From: JANXQG01 sp963780045
Lineage (GTDB): Bacteria; Planctomycetota; Planctomycetia; Pirellulales; Thermoguttaceae
Assembly (NCBI GenBank): GCA_963780045.1
Contig: CAVZZZ010000001.1
Span: 1,054,001 to 1,118,000, forward strand
Length of the DNA stretch: 64,000 bases
Direction of reading: 5' to 3'
Of this stretch, positions 1 through 8,245 are shown one piece after another. The notes beneath the pieces are model-generated. The model was not told where the DNA came from. It ran no database searches and was given only the letters and a program-made list of their open reading frames with translations. Positions within the stretch are counted from its first letter, which is position 1. Each line of letters starts with the position of its first letter. Made by a program: the position numbers and the translations under genes.

Positions 1-92
1 GAAAGCAAAGCAGCTTGCCACTTTCCTGGCGACATCTCCGCAGGCTTCGCATGTTATCTAAATCCCTAAAGATCATGCCAGACCAATTTGGT

Positions 93-1124
93 TCAATCCG
101 GAAGGTTGCCGTTATTCCGCACGGATTCACGTGGAACCACCAGTGTCAGCCGCTGCGGCAAAACGGCTATTTCCAGGGGCAAGAACCCGCCCGGATCACC
201 GTCCAACTGGTATGGCGCCTCGCCATCGGACGTTACGCGGAAACCGGCGCTTTGCCGCACGGAAAAGTCGGGGAGCCACTGGTGCGTGCCCGTCAGCACC
301 GCTGCAGTGTAGTACAACCCATGCCACAGGCCGCCGTGCCGGAACGTGCAAACGTCCAGCAGTCCATCTGACGCATTGCCGCTCGGCGCGATCTGCAAAC
401 CGCCACCGTAACACGGCACGTTGAAAGCAAACAGCCAGCGCACGCCTTCGCAACCCGTTGGGAGGGTACGCGGCTCGTTGTCGGGGCTTGCCGCAGCCTG
501 AGCGACATTCGCGATCTCGTCCTTCCAGTCTATCCGCAGTTCGGGAAAGTCGTAGCGGCGGATGGCATCCACGATCGGGCTGAAGTAGCTTGCGCTGCTG
601 ACATGTCCGGTTCGGTGCTGATGCACAGTTTGGACCACACTGGCGTCAAATCCGCAACTGCACATTACCAAAAAGATCCGGTCATTCGCGCTGCCCGCAT
701 CGCAGCGCAGGCAGGCGCCGTCGACCACGGTCTTGGCGCACTCTTCGGGCGATGACCCCAGCCGAAAGTGCCGGGCAAGCAGGTTTTCATTGCCCGACGG
801 CAAGATCGTCAACGGTATTCCAGGCGGTGTCCGATTGACCAGCTCTGCCGCGGTGCCATCGCCGCCGACGCCAATCAACGTCCTGAGCCGCCCACTCTGG
901 TGCAACTCGTTGCACTGCTGAGTCACTTCGTCGAGGTCCGAGAGCACCGCTACTTCCAGGGCTTGCGCCGTCAGCAGCTCGACCAAGTGCGAAACGCGAT
1001 CATTGGCGCCCACGACCCCCGCCTTTGGGTTGACCGCAATCACGACATGCCGCGACTCGACAGGCAGAACGAAACTTCGACGTTCCAATCCCTTCGTGTC
1101 TTTCGGTCCAAGTGAGCTGAGCAT
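93..1124 (-). CDS. Diacylglycerol/lipid kinase family protein (YegS/DagK-like)
   Basis: A 343-residue protein of the diacylglycerol/sphingosine kinase catalytic family, which phosphorylates lipid hydroxyl groups with ATP in the cytoplasm or at the membrane face. Visible motifs are VNPKAG near residues 31-36, the nucleotide-binding GGDGT at 87-91, LPSGNENLLA at 108-117 (the family usually has LPxGTxN) and a DGD motif in the C-terminal beta-sandwich near residue 310. Length is normal for the family. The ATG at 1124 is preceded by an AT-rich stretch that could hold its promoter. It is divergent from the next gene and not in an obvious operon. The lipid substrate cannot be told from sequence. Confidence 0.88.
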   Translation of the reverse strand: MLSSLGPKDTKGLERRSFVLPVESRHVVIAVNPKAGVVGANDRVSHLVELLTAQALEVAVLSDLDEVTQQCNELHQSGRLRTLIGVGGDGTAAELVNRTPPGIPLTILPSGNENLLARHFRLGSSPEECAKTVVDGACLRCDAGSANDRIFLVMCSCGFDASVVQTVHQHRTGHVSSASYFSPIVDAIRRYDFPELRIDWKDEIANVAQAAASPDNEPRTLPTGCEGVRWLFAFNVPCYGGGLQIAPSGNASDGLLDVCTFRHGGLWHGLYYTAAVLTGTHQWLPDFSVRQSAGFRVTSDGEAPYQLDGDPGGFLPLEIAVLPQRLTLVVPRESVRNNGNLPD

Positions 1125-1738
1125 GGTGTTCTCGACTTCCCATTTTATTCTAATGTAGCAAAATAATGCAGTGCTGTATCAAAATGCTACAATGTGGCGA
1201 AACACTACAACAAGCTGCTGTCCTGCACCTGCATCATTGTTTTCATACGTAACTCTTTATTTATCAAGTGGTTACTGTAGAACAAAACGCTTTCGACATA
1301 AATTCCTATCGAATTGGCATGTCGCGTGCTCTAAAGGAGAGCCGCGACGACCCGACGGTCGTCGAATGTAAGACTGGCCCGTGGGGCCTCTGACGTTTGG
1401 AACTTGAACGGTTACCTTGCCCTTACCGTTCAACTTGCCACTATGGTACGTGGCACGTCAGAGGCCCCAGTTTTTCTTGCGAGTTCGAATCCGGCACGAA
1501 GCGCGTGCAGGGTTGGGATGGATGGCCCTCGCTAACGCTTCGCGCTTTGTCGAGCAGCTTCTTCTGCGCTTATCTGCCGGGTGGTCTGGTGTTGTGACCG
1601 TCTTCTTCCGCACAGTCCGTAGTCGCGATTTCTAGTCGTGCCCTTCTCTGCCCTTTACTCGCAACTTGCCGCGCCGTTGACGCCGATGCGATTTACGAAG
1701 CAAGGACGCCAATCATTACGCTGCCAGGACTGCGCCGC
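1125..1738. other. Intergenic region, no convincing gene
   Basis: About 610 bases between two divergent genes. The first 200 bases are AT-rich and probably carry the promoter of the leftward lipid kinase. The rest contains only short frames without family features, plus a nested inverted repeat described separately. Confidence 0.6.
1383..1475 (+). terminator. Nested inverted repeat followed by a T-run
   Basis: An outer 14-bp perfect inverted repeat (ggggcctctgacgt at 1383-1396 and its complement at 1455-1468) encloses an inner repeat (ttgaacggt / accgttcaa). The outer arm is followed by a run of five T. Read on the plus strand it resembles an intrinsic terminator with a branched stem, but no plus-strand gene lies upstream, so a structured RNA or a relic of a small palindromic element is equally possible. 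Confidence 0.4.
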
Positions 1739-3140
1739 ATGGGGAAGGACCGATCGCCACTGCCGTTGACGGCCTTTGAAGAGTACATGTTCCGGGACGA
1801 TCGGCCGGCGTGCCCCATGAGCATGGTTGCCCGATTGCGGTTTGGCGGTGCGCTGGATCGCGAAGCCGCTTCGGCTGCCTGGGGCGAAACAATTGCTCGC
1901 CACCCGCTGCTGCGGGCCAGGGTTCGGGCGAACGGCAAGCGCCGGCCCGAATGGGTTGAGGAAGATCGGACGCCGGCCCTCTGTTGGACAACGGACGCCG
2001 CCCACGATGTCATGCCCCAAATGGCGCGCATTGATCTCACCAAAGGCCCCGGCGCCCGGGCGTGGGCATCGACCGACCTCCGGCAAAGCACGCTCGTACT
2101 GCACGTACATCATGCCGCGTGCGACGGCAAAGGCGTGCTCCAGGTTTGCGACGATTTCCTCCGCGGTTACGCCCGCGCGATCGAGGGCGCGAGTTCCGAG
2201 ATCCCGTTGTCGCCCCGCGACGCGACATTGCTTCCGCGGCGAGGAACCTTTGGCCTGACCGCGGGCAAACTGCTGAAGATGCTTCCGGCGCAGCTTACCG
2301 GACTGGTCGCCGCCGGCCAGTTTCTGCTTCGCCAGCCGGTCGCTCTGCTGGCGGGCCAAGACACTGCTCGACTCGCCGTGCAAGATAATGGTCATTTCGC
2401 GGAGCGAGACGAGTACGATTGTCCTTGTGTCCGAACCGACCGAATCGATAGCGACTTGCTGCGACGGCTTTCCGCGGCTGCGGAGGAACAGCAGGTTACG
2501 GTCAATGATTGGCTGCTCCGCGACTTCTTCGTCGCGGTCGACGAGTTTCGCCGCCGCCACGACTCGCCCCGCGAGATCGATTGGGTCCGCGTTACGGTGC
2601 CGATCAACTTGCGGCAAACGTGCGATGACCGGCTCCCCGCCGCAAATGTCGTGAGCATGGTGTTTCTCGACCGCAACGCGCGTCAGGCGGCAAAGCCCGC
2701 CGAATTGCTCCGCGGCATCCACGAGGAAATTGCCCGCGTTCGCCGCCGCCAGTTGGGCTATACGTTGCATTGGTCGCTTGCACTCGTGCGGGCGCTGCCC
2801 GGCGGATTGTCCGCGCGTCGACAACGGGCGGTGTGAAGCAACGTGCGTCGTATCGAACCTGGGCCGTGCATTGGCCGATTGCCCGTTGCCGAAGCGCGCC
2901 GGCAAGATCGTCGCCGGCAACCTGCTGCTGGAAGGCGTCGATTTTTTCGGTCCCGTTCGTCCGGGCACGGCCGTCACCGTCGAGTTTGTGTTTTACGGCG
3001 GCGAACTGCAAGTCTGTCTGCGGTACGACGGTCGCAGCGTCAGCGCGGTCCAGGCGGCCGACCTGTTGACAACCTATCTGCGAACGGTCAGGGCATCGCT
3101 CGACACGACTTTGCCGGCCCGTCGCAACCAGGCGGCATGA
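1739..3140 (+). pseudogene. Condensation-domain-like acyltransferase, frameshifted
   Basis: The first 365 codons look like the condensation/wax-ester-synthase acyltransferase fold: the catalytic HHxxxDG motif is present as HHAACDG at residues 124-130, and a short motif around RVTVPINLR follows in the middle. Near 2810-2820 the frame is lost and the conserved C-terminal half (NLGRALADCP, then a hydrophobic block and VEFVFYGGELQVCLRYDG) continues one frame over to a stop at 3140. One indel restores a protein of about 465 residues. It probably transfers an acyl group in lipid or secondary metabolism; the substrate is unknown. A glycosyltransferase starts 19 bases downstream on the same strand, suggesting one transcription unit. 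Given other frame breaks in the window, a sequencing error is as likely as real inactivation. Confidence 0.7.
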
Positions 3141-3159
3141 CCTTTACGAGAAACTCGCC

Positions 3160-4404
3160 ATGGAAACCCTCGCTCGATTGTTGGCCTGGATTATCGTCGC
3201 ACTCGTGCTTGCGCAAACGGCCATGGTGGTCCGCTACGTGATCTTCCTTTGCCGCTTCAAGCGGCCGCCGTTGCCGGACGGCGAGTGCCCTCGCGCGGCG
3301 GCTATCTTGTGCGTTCGCGGCCTCGATCCGTTTTTGGCAGCCTCGGTAAGAGGTCTGCTGCAGCAGGACTATCCCGACTACAAGGTTTACATCGTCGTCG
3401 ATAGCGTTCGCGATCCTGCCTGGCCAGTAGTCAAGGCGATGGTTAAGCAGGCCGGACGCGGCAACGTCAGCGTGCTGGCGCTCACCGACCGGCTCCCAAC
3501 GACTACGCGAAAGGCCGCGGGTCAGTTGCAAGCCCTGGCGAAGCTCGATCCGTCGCGCGAGATTGTCGCCATGCTCGACGGTGACACGATTCCCCATTCC
3601 ACGTGGCTTCGCGAATTGGCCGCGCCGTTGAAAGACCCGCGCGTGGGCGTCGCTTCGGGCAATCGCTGGTACATGCCGGCCGCCGACCCGCTGCGCGGGT
3701 ACCCCGCCACCGGTTCGCTGGTGCGCTATCTTTGGAACGCCGCGGCGGTCGTGCAGATGTTCTTCTACGAGACCGGCTGGGGCGGGTCGCTGGCTTTCAA
3801 GACACATCTCCTTCGCGAAACCGACCTGCGACGAAAGCTGGCGAATGCCTTTGGCGACGACACCGCCATCAGTCGTTGCGGCCGGCTGCACGGCTATCGA
3901 GTCGCATTCGCTCCGTCGCTGATGATGATCAATCGCGAAACTTGCGACGTGAAAGGACTTTCCGGCTTTCTTCAACGGCAACTATTGAGCGTTCGCCTGC
4001 ACAGTCCGTGGTGGCCGGTTATCGTCGCTCATGGCGTCGTCACTACGGCGGTGCTCGGCCTCTGCCTGCTGCTCGCAGGGACCGCGGCGGCCTTCGCGAA
4101 TTGGACCATCGCCGCCTGGATGGCCGCGGCGCCGGCCGCTTACCTGGCCGCGATGGCTGCGATGGTCTTGCCGGTGGAATTCTATGTCCGCCGCATCGTG
4201 CGGGACCGCGGCGAGCCGGTCACCGGTTTCGGGCTGTCGGGATGGCTGCGCGTTGCGCTGACGGTTCCGTTGGCTCAGGCCATGCATTTCGCGGCGGTGG
4301 TTAGCGCCCTCTTCGCCCGCGATCACCGTTGGCGGGGCGTCCGCTACCGCTTCCACGGCGTTACGCCGGTGCAAGTCGTGGAAGACGTCGCCGAAGCGGC
4401 GTAG
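3160..4404 (+). CDS. Membrane glycosyltransferase, family 2
   Basis: A 414-residue GT-A glycosyltransferase. A transmembrane helix spans about residues 8-30. The catalytic domain shows LDGDT (DGD at 140-142), GDD at 232-234 and QRQLLSVR at 272-279, which fits the D, DxD, D, Q/RxxR pattern of processive or ceramide-glucosyltransferase-like GT2 enzymes. At least two hydrophobic segments follow in the C-terminal third. It should use a nucleotide sugar on the cytoplasmic side and act on a lipid or polysaccharide acceptor. It follows the condensation-domain gene by 19 bases, so a joint role in making a glycolipid is a reasonable inference. Acceptor and sugar are not determinable. Confidence 0.82.
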   Translation: METLARLLAWIIVALVLAQTAMVVRYVIFLCRFKRPPLPDGECPRAAAILCVRGLDPFLAASVRGLLQQDYPDYKVYIVVDSVRDPAWPVVKAMVKQAGRGNVSVLALTDRLPTTTRKAAGQLQALAKLDPSREIVAMLDGDTIPHSTWLRELAAPLKDPRVGVASGNRWYMPAADPLRGYPATGSLVRYLWNAAAVVQMFFYETGWGGSLAFKTHLLRETDLRRKLANAFGDDTAISRCGRLHGYRVAFAPSLMMINRETCDVKGLSGFLQRQLLSVRLHSPWWPVIVAHGVVTTAVLGLCLLLAGTAAAFANWTIAAWMAAAPAAYLAAMAAMVLPVEFYVRRIVRDRGEPVTGFGLSGWLRVALTVPLAQAMHFAAVVSALFARDHRWRGVRYRFHGVTPVQVVEDVAEAA

Positions 4405-4448
4405 TGCGCCGCGGATTGCCAAGCAATACGGTCCAGCCAAGATCGCGC

Positions 4449-4556
4449 TTATGCCGGTGCCAGCGCCACATCGTTGCCTGTGCCGCCGTCGGGGTTGTAG
4501 TCGTAGCTGATCTGGCAGGTTACGCCCTGATCGGTGACCCGTCGCGCCCTGCGCTA
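4449..4556 (-). pseudogene. C-terminal tail of an autotransporter-type beta-strand-repeat protein (fragment)
   Basis: Read leftward, a short frame ends QISYDYNPDGGTGNDVALAP then stop. The pattern of a short strand followed by GGxGNDVxL is typical of the C-terminal end of secreted proteins with autotransporter-associated beta-strand repeats. It is cut at its upstream side by the left end of the adjacent transposable element, so only about 30 codons remain. A similar tail lies next to another element near 55.1 kb. Confidence 0.4.
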
Positions 4557-5637
4557 GCGCGGGACCGAGATTTTCTACTTGCCGCAACGCTTCTGGAGCG
4601 ATGTCGCGAGTTTCGCGGCGACGACCAGCACGTCGGGCCGTTCGGCCACGCGACGATGTATGGCTCCTACGCCCGTTGAACTTATGCCGTAGTGCTGGCC
4701 GACCGCGCGGCCGCTGAGGTCGGCCAAGCGCACGGCCAGTTCCACCGCTACCGCCTTCGCCGCGCCGCGCGGTGACCGTGCTGCGACAGGGCGCGGCGTC
4801 GATCTTGAAATGCCGCGCCACCGCCGCGTCGATGTCTGCCAGCGAAACCGCCCGCCGCGGCAGGTCCAAGTCGCGGTCGCGCGCCTCGCCGCTTCGCCGC
4901 CGCTCGATTCGCTCTTCCGTCTCTTCCAGGAACGACTCGCCGCCGATCGCAAAGCGGTTGGCCGCCAGGGCGTCCAGCAGCGGCCCGTCGTCGTCCGTGA
5001 GACAGGCATGCACGTACGCGCGGTAGTGCCGCCGGGCAGCGGCCTCGTCGCGGCCGAACTCCTTGAGCACTTCGTACCGCATGAACTCCTGCATGTTGGC
5101 CTTGGCGACGTGGCCCGGATAGCTGCTCCAGCGATAGTTTTCCAGATGCCGCAGCCGCTGGGCGCCTGACCATCGCCGCGCGGCGGCGATCTTTACCGGA
5201 TTCAGATGGATGTAACGCGAAACGGCCAATAGGTAGCTCTCGTCTTCGATCAGCTTGGCCCTGAAGCGGCCCTGGAACAGATGACCCGGCCGGCGGTGCT
5301 TGTAGCGGGAATACAAGGCGTAAGACGATAACAGCCGCTGCATGAAACGCGACAGGTTCGCCCGCGGCGTGCGGACCAGAAGATGAAAATGATTGCCCAT
5401 CAGAACATAGGCGAAGAGTTGGACGTCGGCAAGGCGGAGATGGTGCGCGAGTTGGGCGAGAAAGCGCTCGCAGTCGGCCTCGTCGTGGAAGATTGTCGCG
5501 CGGCCGTTTCCGCGGCTGGTGACGTGATACAAGGCATCGGGAAAATCAATCCGTGGCGGGCGCGGCATGGTTTGAATGTAGACTCTCAGCCTGTGCGCCG
5601 ACAAGACCCTATAGTAGAAAGTCTCGGTCTGACCCCG
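4557..5637 (-). mobile_element. RAYT-like element A1, right end intact, left end degenerate
   Basis: Copy of the family-A element. The right terminal repeat at 5613-5637 matches the other copies perfectly; the left end near 4557-4580 is recognisable (accgaga, ttctact) but eroded. The transposase inside is frameshifted. The right end is followed by atgctg and then directly by a truncated second copy. Confidence 0.8.
4575..5568 (-). pseudogene. RAYT-like transposase copy A1 (frameshifted)
   Basis: Starts at the ATG at 5568 and reads correctly through the HUH transposase domain and into the DnaA-like C-terminal domain. Compared with the intact copy at 24622-25617 it lacks one base in each of two GC-rich runs near 4770 and 4788, so the last residues are read in a different frame and end at 4575. 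The left flank then reads through into unrelated sequence. It would be inactive unless the two losses are sequencing errors. Confidence 0.82.
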
Positions 5638-5644
5638 ATGCTGC

Positions 5645-6220
5645 GCTTGAGCACTTCGTACCGCATGAACTCCTGCATGTTGGCCTTGGCGACGTGGCCC
5701 GGATAGCTGCTCCAGCGATAGTTTTCCAGATGCCGCAGCCGCTGGGCGCCTGACCATCGCCGCGCGGCGGCGATCTTTACCGGATTCAGATGGATGTAAC
5801 GCGAAACGGCCAATAGGTAGCTCTCGTCTTCGATCAGCTTGGCCCTGAAGCGGCCCTGGAACAGATGACCCGGCCGGCGGTGCTTGTAGCGGGAATACAA
5901 GGCGTAAGACGATAACAGCCGCTGCATGAAACGCGACAGGTTCGCCCGCGGCGTGCGGACCAATAGATGAAAATGGTTGCCCATCAGAACATAGGCGAAG
6001 AGTTGGACGTCGGCAAGGCGGAGATGGTGCGCGAGTTGGGCGAGAAAGCGCTCTGCAGTCGGCCTCGTCGTGGAAGATTGTCGCGCGGCCGTTCCCGCGG
6101 CTGGTGACGTGATACAAGGCATCGGGAAAATCAATCCGTGGCGGGCGCGGCATGGTTTGAATGTAGACTCTCAGCCTGCGCCGACAAGACCCTATAGTAG
6201 AAAGTCTCGGTCTGACCCCG
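5645..6220 (-). mobile_element. RAYT-like element fragment A2 (right-end part)
   Basis: Right-hand half of a family-A element: perfect right terminal repeat at 6196-6220, N-terminal part of the transposase, then an abrupt end at 5645 where it abuts the atgctg that follows element A1. The rest of the element is absent. Confidence 0.82.
5646..6153 (-). pseudogene. RAYT-like transposase fragment A2 (N-terminal half)
   Basis: About 170 codons from the ATG at 6153, covering the HUH motif NHFHLLV and the RPGHLFQGRF region. An extra T near 6053 shifts the frame after about 33 codons. The C-terminal DnaA-like domain is missing because the copy ends at the junction with element A1. Confidence 0.8.
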
Positions 6221-6226
6221 ATGCTG

Positions 6227-6398
6227 CCATCAGAACATAGGCGAAGAGTTGGACGTCGGCAAGGCGGAGATGGTGCGCGAGTTGGGCGAGAAAGTGCTCG
6301 CAGTCGGCCTCGTCGTGGAAGATTGTCGCGCGGCCGTTCCCGCGGCTGGTGACGTGATACAAGGCATCGGGAAAATCAATCCGTGGCGAGCGCGGCAT
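6227..6398 (-). pseudogene. RAYT-like transposase fragment A3 (first 57 codons)
   Basis: In-frame N-terminus from the ATG at 6398 to the point just before the HUH motif. One residue differs from the other copies (MPRSPRIDF rather than MPRPPRIDF). Frame continues into the flanking repeat. Confidence 0.75.
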
Positions 6399-6466
6399 GG
6401 TTTGAATGTAGACTCTCAGCCGTGCGCCGACAAGACCCTATAGTAGAAAGTCTCGGTCTGACCCCG
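6227..6466 (-). mobile_element. RAYT-like element fragment A3 (right end only)
   Basis: The last 240 bases of a family-A element with a perfect right terminal repeat at 6442-6466, followed by atgctgg and then the interrupted immunity-like gene. It begins right after the atgctg trailing element A2, so three right ends are stacked head to tail here. Confidence 0.8.
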
Positions 6467-7408
6467 ATGCTGGACCATGTTGCCAGTACACTGAATCAAG
6501 TTCCTCTTCGAATTGCCCGACATCGTCCTCATCAATGAGTTCAACTACAAACTGATCAGTTTTCAGTATTGTCTCCGGCTCCGCATCAGCCGTTGGCCTT
6601 TCCAACAGCAGTTTTGCGCGTGAGAGAAGGTCGACTACGGGATCGAAGCCGAAGTAGCGGTAGGCAGCCTTCGCGGCTTCGAATTGCTTTTGGTCCATGA
6701 TTTCCACCGCGTCAAGCACACCGCCGCTCATTATCATCCCGTGCATGACGCTCATGGCCTCCGCCGCGCGATCCCCGGCCCCGGGATTAGGACCAAAGAA
6801 GGCCGTTGCTGCGCGATTCCAAGTCGCCGTGGCGCTACGAGCTCCGCTGGCACCGTGCGGGATTGCGCCGCGCGCCGCCGGGGCGATCACATCCTCTTCA
6901 TCGGCCCCCGACTTCACAGACGCGACCTCCTCTGTGTCGCCCGAATCGGGCCGCCAGTCTCCATTTTCCCATCGCTTTATCGACTCGGAAGCTAACCACG
7001 CGGTCGGCCCTTTGCCTTCCTGCTCCAGCCTAAGAACACTGAGACACTCCGTTGGATGATATGGAAGAAGGTCGCGCGCAATCTCCACACGAACATCTGC
7101 GGAAGGATGCGCAAGAAGCCGCATCATCGCCTCACCGCCTACGGCGCCAGCGCCGACACACGTGCGTAAGCGGCGTATGCAAGTCTGGCGTACCGGTTTG
7201 CCGCCAGCCAATGGCTAGCGTTCTCGCGTCGAACGATATAATCTGCATAGTCGTCCACAAGTCGGTAAGTCTCGTCTTGCTCATTCACTACCAAATCCCC
7301 TTCTGGATGTTCTCGATTGCAAGCAACCCAAACTTCATAGGTGTCCTTGTTTCGCTTTGAGACTGCCGCTACTGTGAGGGATTCTCGACGACTCCATTCC
7401 GCTTGCAA
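6438..7408 (-). pseudogene. Putative immunity/HEAT-like protein, frameshifted and cut at its 3' end
   Basis: The frame from a TTG at 7408 (EVWVACNREHPEGDLVV, then DDYADYIVRR) loses frame near 7140 and continues as GGEAMMRLLAHPSADVRVEI, a HEAT-like segment resembling DUF2019-type proteins, then a second segment (VMHGMIMSGGVLDAVEIMD, YRYFGFD) reminiscent of DUF4375 proteins. Both families occur as immunity-like genes near polymorphic toxins. The C-terminus is cut by element A3 and ends with residues read from its terminal repeat (GSDRDFLL). It follows the 7433-8233 gene on the same strand. Function is inferred from context only. Confidence 0.5.
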
Positions 7409-7432
7409 ACTTCATTGGACCAATAACCCAGA

Positions 7433-8233
7433 TTAAGTTCGTCCTCCTGTAGTAACGTCGAATATCATTCCCGCATTTTCCATAACAGTACGCACGTGCG
7501 GCAATTGCGTCTCGCCCACTTCCCAAAGCCACATATCGCCCTCAAGAAGTGACAGCAAACCGCGTTTGGTCCCTTGTTGAATCCACTCCAGTAGCGCGAC
7601 ACCTTCGACCGGCCGGCTCAATTGGATGCTCGTTAAGAAATTCCAGGGGTATACATCCCGCAGAAAGCCCTTCTCGTACAAACGCTGTTCAATTCCGAGT
7701 TCCCGCCACTTGTCGATTCGTTCTCCCAACGGCTTCTCCGCGCCCCACGGATTCAAACCCACGCAGCCTCCAATTCCATAGAAAACTGGTCCCAAATCCA
7801 TCTTGCGACGATATCCGATGCCATAGACGGGACGCAGAATTCGGATCATGCTTCGCGCAATCGTAAGGAACGAATCTCCGGGAAGTGGCGCAATCGAACT
7901 TCGCGCTCCCATGATACAATAGGAGTCTTCCTCGTCGACGGTGGCGTTAACGTACCAGTGATAACCCGGAATATCTCCACCGGGTACCAGTCGGTAAAGA
8001 TTGAAGCCACCAACTTCGTCAAATCCGCTGCGCTTTAGCTGTCGATCGAACCGGTCAAATGTCCCAACTTCTAGGCTAAATCCCCTGCCCGTAACGCCAC
8101 TACGGTCAGGATAAAACCCGAGAGATCCAAACCAATCGACGAGCGCGTTGTACGAAACCTTCGCGCAGCTTGCAGAAAACTGTATTCCGTACAGGGCCAC
8201 AACCGACGCTTCCGACGAGAACTCAACTCGCAT
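7433..8233 (-). CDS. Putative immunity protein for the upstream toxin
   Basis: A 266-residue protein without a signal peptide or membrane segment and without a motif I recognise for certain. It contains a Gly/Tyr-rich middle (RPVYGIGYRRKMDLGPVFYG) and a C-terminal part rich in Leu and Trp. It starts 12 bases after the stop of the toxin-tip reading frame at 8246 on the same strand, the usual position of the cognate immunity gene in polymorphic toxin loci. The immunity role is inferred from position; the fold is unknown. Confidence 0.55.
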   Translation of the reverse strand: MRVEFSSEASVVALYGIQFSASCAKVSYNALVDWFGSLGFYPDRSGVTGRGFSLEVGTFDRFDRQLKRSGFDEVGGFNLYRLVPGGDIPGYHWYVNATVDEEDSYCIMGARSSIAPLPGDSFLTIARSMIRILRPVYGIGYRRKMDLGPVFYGIGGCVGLNPWGAEKPLGERIDKWRELGIEQRLYEKGFLRDVYPWNFLTSIQLSRPVEGVALLEWIQQGTKRGLLSLLEGDMWLWEVGETQLPHVRTVMENAGMIFDVTTGGRT

Positions 8234-8245
8234 GGGCCCACTCCG

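Noticed and set aside
3088..3981. Long minus-strand frame opposite the glycosyltransferase
   Set aside because: Typical antisense frame in GC-rich coding DNA; no motif, and the plus strand is a clear GT2 gene.
3982..6153. A single open frame of 723 codons on the minus strand
   Set aside because: It strings together truncated and frameshifted transposase copies A2 and A1 and antisense of the glycosyltransferase; not one protein.
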